A stretch of 64,000 nt of DNA from Curtobacterium sp. MCBD17_035 (GTDB taxonomy: Bacteria > Actinomycetota > Actinomycetes > Actinomycetales > Microbacteriaceae), in assembly GCF_003234815.2 (NCBI RefSeq), contig NZ_CP126279.1, positions 496,001-560,000 of the forward strand. The letters are read 5' to 3'. Below are positions 59,473-64,000 of this stretch, one piece after another. The notes under the pieces were generated by a model. It had not been told where the DNA came from, searched no databases, and was given only the letters and a program-made list of their open reading frames with translations. Positions within the stretch are counted from its first letter, which is position 1. Each line of letters starts with the position of its first letter. A program made the position numbers and the translations under genes.

Positions 59473-60672
59473 ATGGGAAGCGCCGGTCGGGGGGAAGATC
59501 TCCGTGCATCGAGCTCTGCCGGTGAAGCTCGCGGCGAATTGACCAACCTGACGGGAATTCGTGCGGTTGCGGCTGGATGGGTCGTTGTCGAACACTTCCG
59601 CCTCGTGTTGATCGCGTTGCTGCCGGCGCTTGCTCCGGTCCGACCGTGGATCGGAGGCGGGTACTTGGGCGTCGAGGTGTTCTTCGTGCTCAGCGGATTC
59701 GTGATCTCCTACAATTACGCGGAACGACTGGGGCAGCCGGCCTGGGGGAGTTATCGCCGTTTCGTGATGCTTCGGATCGCGAGGCTCTATCCCACGCACC
59801 TCGTGACCTTGCTTGCGATGCTGGTCCTGGTGGTCGGAGCGACGAGAACCGGCATCCACCTCAGCGCAGGCGCGAATTACACGCTTCCCAGCTTCCTGGG
59901 GAACCTCGTCCTGCTTCAGGCGACACCGACGGTACCTGCGTGGAATCCACCTGCATGGTCAATCTCCGCGGAATTCGGTGCCTATATCTGCTTCCCACTG
60001 CTCGCGATGGCTCTAGGAAAACTCCGACGGCTGTCGACTGCGCTGGTCTTGACGGCCGTCATTGCGGTTGGTGGCGCCATCGGAATGGCAAGTGTTCAAG
60101 CCGCGGGTGCTTCGGTGACCGGGCCGGCTCTCGTGCCCATGCGGATAACGATCGAGTTCTCGCTGGGTGCGCTTCTCTACGTTGTCTGGCGCAAACTTCC
60201 CGGTATCTCGCGCGGAACCTGGAACTGGGTTGCGGTGGCGGGAGTGCTCGGGGCGGTCGTACTGATCGGCGTCCTTCCCGAGGACGCGTCGCTCGCGTCT
60301 CTGCCCTTTCTCGCACTCATGGTCCTTGCTTGCGCCAAAGCCGGGGGTGTGGTCGGAGCGATACTGTCCTCGCGGATCCTGATGTGGGGCGGCCGCGTCT
60401 CGTACTCCGTCTACATGACGCACTTCATTGTCCTGATGGTGATGGACCACCTCCTGCCGCGAGCTCACTTTGCCGGCAACGGGATCGTGATCCGTGTCGC
60501 GGTGGTAATCGTCTACATTGCAGTCGCGGTGGCCGTCGGTTGGCTCTGCTATCGGTTCATCGAGGAGCCGAGCCGCCTCTATCTGCGGAAAGCGCTCAGG
60601 CACCGATCCGCACCTGAATCAGTGACTGAGAGGATCACGGTGGGATCGCTCCCACCGGAAGCATCCGACTAG
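59473..60672 (+). CDS. Acyltransferase 3 (OafA-type) membrane protein
   Basis: O-acetyl (or other acyl) transferase of 399 residues with ten to eleven helices, predicted to modify the exopolysaccharide at the membrane. The first-helix motif LTGIRAVAAGWVVVEHFRL carries the catalytic histidine. GYLGVEVFFVLSGFVISY, PPAWSISAEFGAYI and the late VSYSVYMTHFIVL are family signatures. It starts at ATG 59473 with its own promoter. Confidence 0.93.
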   Translation: MGSAGRGEDLRASSSAGEARGELTNLTGIRAVAAGWVVVEHFRLVLIALLPALAPVRPWIGGGYLGVEVFFVLSGFVISYNYAERLGQPAWGSYRRFVMLRIARLYPTHLVTLLAMLVLVVGATRTGIHLSAGANYTLPSFLGNLVLLQATPTVPAWNPPAWSISAEFGAYICFPLLAMALGKLRRLSTALVLTAVIAVGGAIGMASVQAAGASVTGPALVPMRITIEFSLGALLYVVWRKLPGISRGTWNWVAVAGVLGAVVLIGVLPEDASLASLPFLALMVLACAKAGGVVGAILSSRILMWGGRVSYSVYMTHFIVLMVMDHLLPRAHFAGNGIVIRVAVVIVYIAVAVAVGWLCYRFIEEPSRLYLRKALRHRSAPESVTERITVGSLPPEASD

Positions 60673-60726
60673 AGAACGGGCTTCGCCGTGCACACCGACA
60701 GTCTTGTGCGGGCTGGCTCGTTGGGG

Positions 60727-62937
60727 TCAGTCGGACAGGAGCGCCGATCGAAAGACCGCAGCGAAGCGCTCTGGCGTCTCCATGAGGATCGGAGGACGAT
60801 CGACCACGGTCGGGCGTGCTTCCACAAGCGCCTTCCGGATTGCTTCTTCGGTAGGTCGGATGATCCTCACACCGACCATGTCCTCGATCGAGGGGGCGAC
60901 CCCGGCACGATTGCTCACGATGACTGGAAGTCCCGCCGCGAGCGCTTCGTTGACCACTAGTCCCCAAACCTCCTCGAGTGCCGGGTGCAGGAGGAGATCG
61001 TGCGTGGCGAGAAGGCTGGGGAGCTCGGTGCCGGGAACGTAGCCGGCGAAGCGAACCCGATCGTTCAGACCGAGCCGTTTGACTTGATCCCGGAGGTCTC
61101 TCTCGGCTTTTCCGCCCCCGACGATGGTCAGCGTCACATGTTCGAGCTCGGGGGCAACGATGGCTCCGATAGCCGCGGCGACGTTCTTGCGGTCGATGAG
61201 CTGTCCGACAACGAGCGCCCGCAGGTGCTGCGGACCCTCAGGCGGAGGGAGGGCAGCGCGGACACGGTTGGCTTCCTCGTGGATGGTCTCGACATCGACG
61301 GCGTTGAACCCGACCACGATGCGGCGCGGGTCGACTCCCTCATGCAGGAGGGCATCGCGTGCAGCCACACCAGGAACGACCACGGCGTCCATCATGCGGT
61401 AGAAGCGTCGACGAGCCCATGCGATCGGCCCCCGTGCGAACCGTTGCGACAGGAGCGTGGATTCGTAGAAGCCCACACGGCGCAGACCAGCGCGACCCGC
61501 GCACCAGGCGGCGACCCAGTAGGCGGGCGAGTCCCATCCGCCGATGAGGATGGCGTCCCTCCCCGCGAAGTGTCGCGCCGACAACCAACCGCAGACGTAG
61601 TGTCGCGCCTCACCTCGTTTCACCACGGCGGTGTCCAAGAACCGGATCCGGTAGTTGCGAGACCCTCGACCGACCGCCCAATCGTCACCGCGGTTGTTCG
61701 AGTCCGACCGGAGCCGGTCGTCGGACTCGAGGAGCCAGACCTCGAGGTCTGTGTCGCGGGACAGGGCTTCCCACACTGGGAGCCGGTAGGGCGGCGCGCT
61801 GTTCGTCACCCAGATGACCGAGGGTTTCGTCGGGCCTGGAGCGACACGGGCATACAGCTGCGACAGGTCGGCGGCGACCGCGTCGATCCCGTATCGGGTT
61901 TCTATGGCTGCACGACCGGCTGCGGTTAGTTGCTCAGCCCGTTCCGCATCGGTCAGGACCGACAGCACGCCGTCTGCGAGCGCCCCTGGCTCCGGACTCG
62001 TGACCACCGCCGCGTCGTACTCGGCCAGTTCCCCAGCGATGCCGCACTCGTTCGTGATGACCGACGGTGTCCCAGCGGCAAGCGCCTCAAGGACCGTCAT
62101 CGGGAAGACCTCCCCGACGCTCGGAAGGACATACACCGCTGCCTGGGACAGTCGCCTTGGTCCGTCGCCCGGAGGTACGTCTCCCTCGTACTGCAACGGG
62201 AGCTCCGGTCGTTCCGCGATGAACGCTCGGAGTGACGTGAGGTCACCCTCGTCCGGACCCACCACCGTGAAGTGCGCATCGATTCCTCGGCGATGCAGGA
62301 GGTCGGCCATCCGCGCGAAGGCGAGGACCCGTTTCCGCGGGTGCAGTCGGGCAAGGAAGAGGACCTCGGGCACCGTGGATGCGGTGCGTCGACCGGGTGG
62401 AGGCGCCGCGACACCGTTCCTCACCCTGTGGACACTTGCGGTCGGGAACAGCCTCTCCAGTCCGCCGTCCTCTTCCACCGTCAGACTGAGGAGCGCTCGC
62501 GCGCCAGCGACGACTCGTCGCGTGCGCCACCGGTCGAAGGCCCAGACGATGGGGCTGCTGCTCGGCATCACCATGCCGTGCGTCTGCAGGACGTATGGCA
62601 GACCCAGGTGGCTCGCCGCCAACGCGACGTCCATGTCGAGGAGGTGTCGACCGGCATGCACGTGAACGAGGTCGACCTCACTGCGGTGCTTCCGAAGCCA
62701 TCGCACAGCCGCCGGCGACCAGGTCCCGATGAAGCCGGTGCCGGGCACCCGCTTCGTCCTGGCCAGGACGACCCGGACGCCCGGGATCCGGAGCTGCGCG
62801 TGCCCGTCCCATCCGGCGAGGAGCGTCACAGAATGTCCTTGCCGGGCGAGTTCCGCGCACTGCGCGATCGCGACCGACACCGGTCCGCCGAACGCTCCGT
62901 CCGATGCGACCATCGTGACGACCTGGACGATCCTCAC
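60727..62937 (-). CDS. Two-domain GT4-GT4 fusion glycosyltransferase
   Basis: 736 residues holding two complete GT-B family 4 glycosyltransferases in one chain. Domain 1 (about 1-365) runs from VRIVQVVTMVASDGAFGGPV to SVGEVFPMTVLEALAAGTPSV. Domain 2 (about 370-736) opens PSVIWVTNSAPPYRLPVWEAL and contains ALEEVWGLVVNEALAAGLPVIVS. Both E-x7-E motifs are intact, so both may be active and add two successive sugars. GTG 62937 overlaps the stop of the upstream acetyltransferase (GTGA); the open frame further upstream is Arg-rich noise. Confidence 0.85.
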   Translation of the reverse strand: MRIVQVVTMVASDGAFGGPVSVAIAQCAELARQGHSVTLLAGWDGHAQLRIPGVRVVLARTKRVPGTGFIGTWSPAAVRWLRKHRSEVDLVHVHAGRHLLDMDVALAASHLGLPYVLQTHGMVMPSSSPIVWAFDRWRTRRVVAGARALLSLTVEEDGGLERLFPTASVHRVRNGVAAPPPGRRTASTVPEVLFLARLHPRKRVLAFARMADLLHRRGIDAHFTVVGPDEGDLTSLRAFIAERPELPLQYEGDVPPGDGPRRLSQAAVYVLPSVGEVFPMTVLEALAAGTPSVITNECGIAGELAEYDAAVVTSPEPGALADGVLSVLTDAERAEQLTAAGRAAIETRYGIDAVAADLSQLYARVAPGPTKPSVIWVTNSAPPYRLPVWEALSRDTDLEVWLLESDDRLRSDSNNRGDDWAVGRGSRNYRIRFLDTAVVKRGEARHYVCGWLSARHFAGRDAILIGGWDSPAYWVAAWCAGRAGLRRVGFYESTLLSQRFARGPIAWARRRFYRMMDAVVVPGVAARDALLHEGVDPRRIVVGFNAVDVETIHEEANRVRAALPPPEGPQHLRALVVGQLIDRKNVAAAIGAIVAPELEHVTLTIVGGGKAERDLRDQVKRLGLNDRVRFAGYVPGTELPSLLATHDLLLHPALEEVWGLVVNEALAAGLPVIVSNRAGVAPSIEDMVGVRIIRPTEEAIRKALVEARPTVVDRPPILMETPERFAAVFRSALLSD

Positions 62938-63536
62938 AGCTGGCCGCCCTCGTCCTCGGCCGGGAAACGGGATCCGACGACCTGCGCCGGATTGCCCTCC
63001 ACGATGGCGTTCGGCGGAACGAGACCGGCGACGAGTGACATCGGTCGAACGAGCGCGGAGCGCCCGATGTGGCTTCCGCCGAGCACCATGCATCGCGACG
63101 TGATCCAGACGCCAGGCTCCACGGTGATAGGTCGTGTCAGGAGGGCCATGTCGCGCCGATGCGCATGACTTCCGGTCGTGAGGAACGACTCCTGTGAGAT
63201 GACGACGTCGTGCCCGATGTGGATGTGGTCCTGGTTGTGGAACCAGACGCCCTCACCGATCCAGCTGTCGTTGCCGATGTGCAGTTTCCAGGGGAAACGG
63301 ACCCGCGTGCGTGGTCGGAACACCACCCCTCGGCCGATCTCCGCGCCGAACACGCGCAGCACGCGGACCCTGATCGCGGAACTGACCTGCCAGGGGTTGG
63401 TCACGAACAAGAGCTCCGCGATCCCCCAGAGGTAGACCATCGAGCGCGGTCGGTCCCAGGAGGTACGCTCGCCCGGCGCATCTGCGAGGCGGATCACCGG
63501 GATCGCCGTCCTGTCGGCTCGCCGTGTTCTCCCCAC
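62934..63536 (-). CDS. Left-handed beta-helix acetyltransferase (WcaF-like)
   Basis: Hexapeptide-repeat O-acetyltransferase of 200 residues. Repeat turns are visible in IGRGVVFRPRTRVRFP, IGNDSWIGEGVWFHN, HIGHDVVISQESFLTTGSH and ITVEPGVWITSRCMVLGG. It resembles putative colanic-acid acetyltransferase WcaF and uses acetyl-CoA to decorate a sugar. It starts at GTG 63536 after GGGGGG; its stop overlaps the fusion glycosyltransferase start. Confidence 0.88.
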   Translation of the reverse strand: MGRTRRADRTAIPVIRLADAPGERTSWDRPRSMVYLWGIAELLFVTNPWQVSSAIRVRVLRVFGAEIGRGVVFRPRTRVRFPWKLHIGNDSWIGEGVWFHNQDHIHIGHDVVISQESFLTTGSHAHRRDMALLTRPITVEPGVWITSRCMVLGGSHIGRSALVRPMSLVAGLVPPNAIVEGNPAQVVGSRFPAEDEGGQL

Positions 63537-63617
63537 GCAGATCCCCCCGGTCGCAGCTGTTGCGGAAGCGGTACACAGGCGCGACGACGCCCCTGGTCCA
63601 CATCTTATGCAGAGGCG

Positions 63618-64000
63618 TCAGTTCCGCCGACGTCCGACCCTGCTGTCCTCGACGAGTGCCAGGATCGAAGCGGTCATCCGATCCACCATCGTTTCGAGCG
63701 GGAAGTCTCCGCTGCGAGCGTCTATCGCGCTGGCGAGTCGCTTCGCGTACTCGGGTTCCTGCGCGAACCGCATGACCTCGTCCGCGATCGCCGATCCCGT
63801 CGGCGCGACGAGCGAACTGTCCACGCCCGGCGCGAGGTACTCGAACTCCGGCGCGTGCCGAGCGCCTGTCGTGGTGATGATCGGCAGCCCGAGTGCCATG
63901 CTCTCCACGGCCAACAGGCCCACGCGGCCGGGGTTCACGAGCGCTGATGCGACGCGTGCGATGCGGGCCTTCATGTGGTCGTCCGCGTACCCCAGGAGGC
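63618..64000 (-). CDS. Glycosyltransferase family 4, C-terminal part (runs off the window)
   Basis: Partial gene: the reading frame enters from the right edge (LLGYADDHMKARIARVASAL) and ends at 63618. NPGRVGLLAVESMALGLPIITT is the donor-binding E-x7-E region with an initial G-for-E replacement (Gly in NPGRVGLLAVE). At least 127 residues are in view. An internal ATG at 63974 is not the real start. It is the next exopolysaccharide glycosyltransferase. Confidence 0.85.
   Translation of the reverse strand, partial: LLGYADDHMKARIARVASALVNPGRVGLLAVESMALGLPIITTTGARHAPEFEYLAPGVDSSLVAPTGSAIADEVMRFAQEPEYAKRLASAIDARSGDFPLETMVDRMTASILALVEDSRVGRRRN

Overview
The window is high-GC actinobacterial chromosome. 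Its GC-ending codons, frequent GTG starts, HspR/HAIR heat-shock control, Asp23 cluster with DUF6286-like members, septum-formation-domain protein and MT0933-type small protein point to the family Microbacteriaceae. A Curtobacterium-like genome is my best guess, from recalled protein similarity only. I saw no rRNA, tRNA, CRISPR array, insertion sequence, integrase or riboswitch.

Layout. 0-8.4 kb: a cut gene, a beta-mannosidase, TatA, an SDR, a drug-type MFS pump, and a ClpB lacking its N-terminal domain behind a perfect HAIR operator. 8.5-14.8 kb: a seven-gene unit, almost all joined by 4-base ATGA/GTGA overlaps: response regulator, histidine kinase, two paralogous lipoproteins, a peptidoglycan-binding adaptor, an ABC ATPase and a MacB-type permease. 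This looks like a self-contained envelope-stress sensing and efflux module. 14.9-23 kb: mixed housekeeping genes (DUF2231, DedA, Ser/Thr kinase, trpF, HAD phosphatase, P-loop kinase, nitroreductase, AEC carrier, exonuclease III). 23.2-25.7 kb: a five-gene Asp23 (alkaline shock) operon. 25.8-37.6 kb: a phosphotransferase, a large GT-C-like membrane protein, pyrE plus a septum-formation-domain protein, an aldo/keto reductase, a cation exchanger, a CPBP protease, a HAD-IIA phosphatase, a SPOUT methyltransferase with an apparent frameshift, and an NAD-dependent SDR. 37.7-41.2 kb: a three-gene unit of TetR regulator, degenerate ABC ATPase and YhgE/Pip membrane protein. 41.4-48.4 kb: small proteins, a second triosephosphate isomerase-like enzyme, purA, another TetR and another CPBP protease. 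48.5-64 kb: an exopolysaccharide locus running off the right edge. It opens with a BY-kinase, a low-molecular-weight tyrosine phosphatase, a beta-propeller-like protein and an initiating sugar transferase. From about 53.1 kb follow visibly more AT-tolerant genes: glycosyltransferases, a Wzx-like flippase, a Wzy-like polymerase, acyl- and acetyltransferases, and a two-domain GT4-GT4 fusion.

Two patterns run across the whole window. First, many first-in-transcript genes lack a Shine-Dalgarno sequence and instead have a TANNNT box (or CAGGAT variant) ending 6-8 bases before the start codon, the signature of leaderless mRNA. This helped choose starts and exposed the methyltransferase frameshift. 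Second, intergenic gaps are filled with related perfect palindromes (cores GGGAGGCGCGG, CGAGATCGCAG, GACGACAACTGCGC and GACGGCACCCG), mostly placed as terminators between convergent genes.
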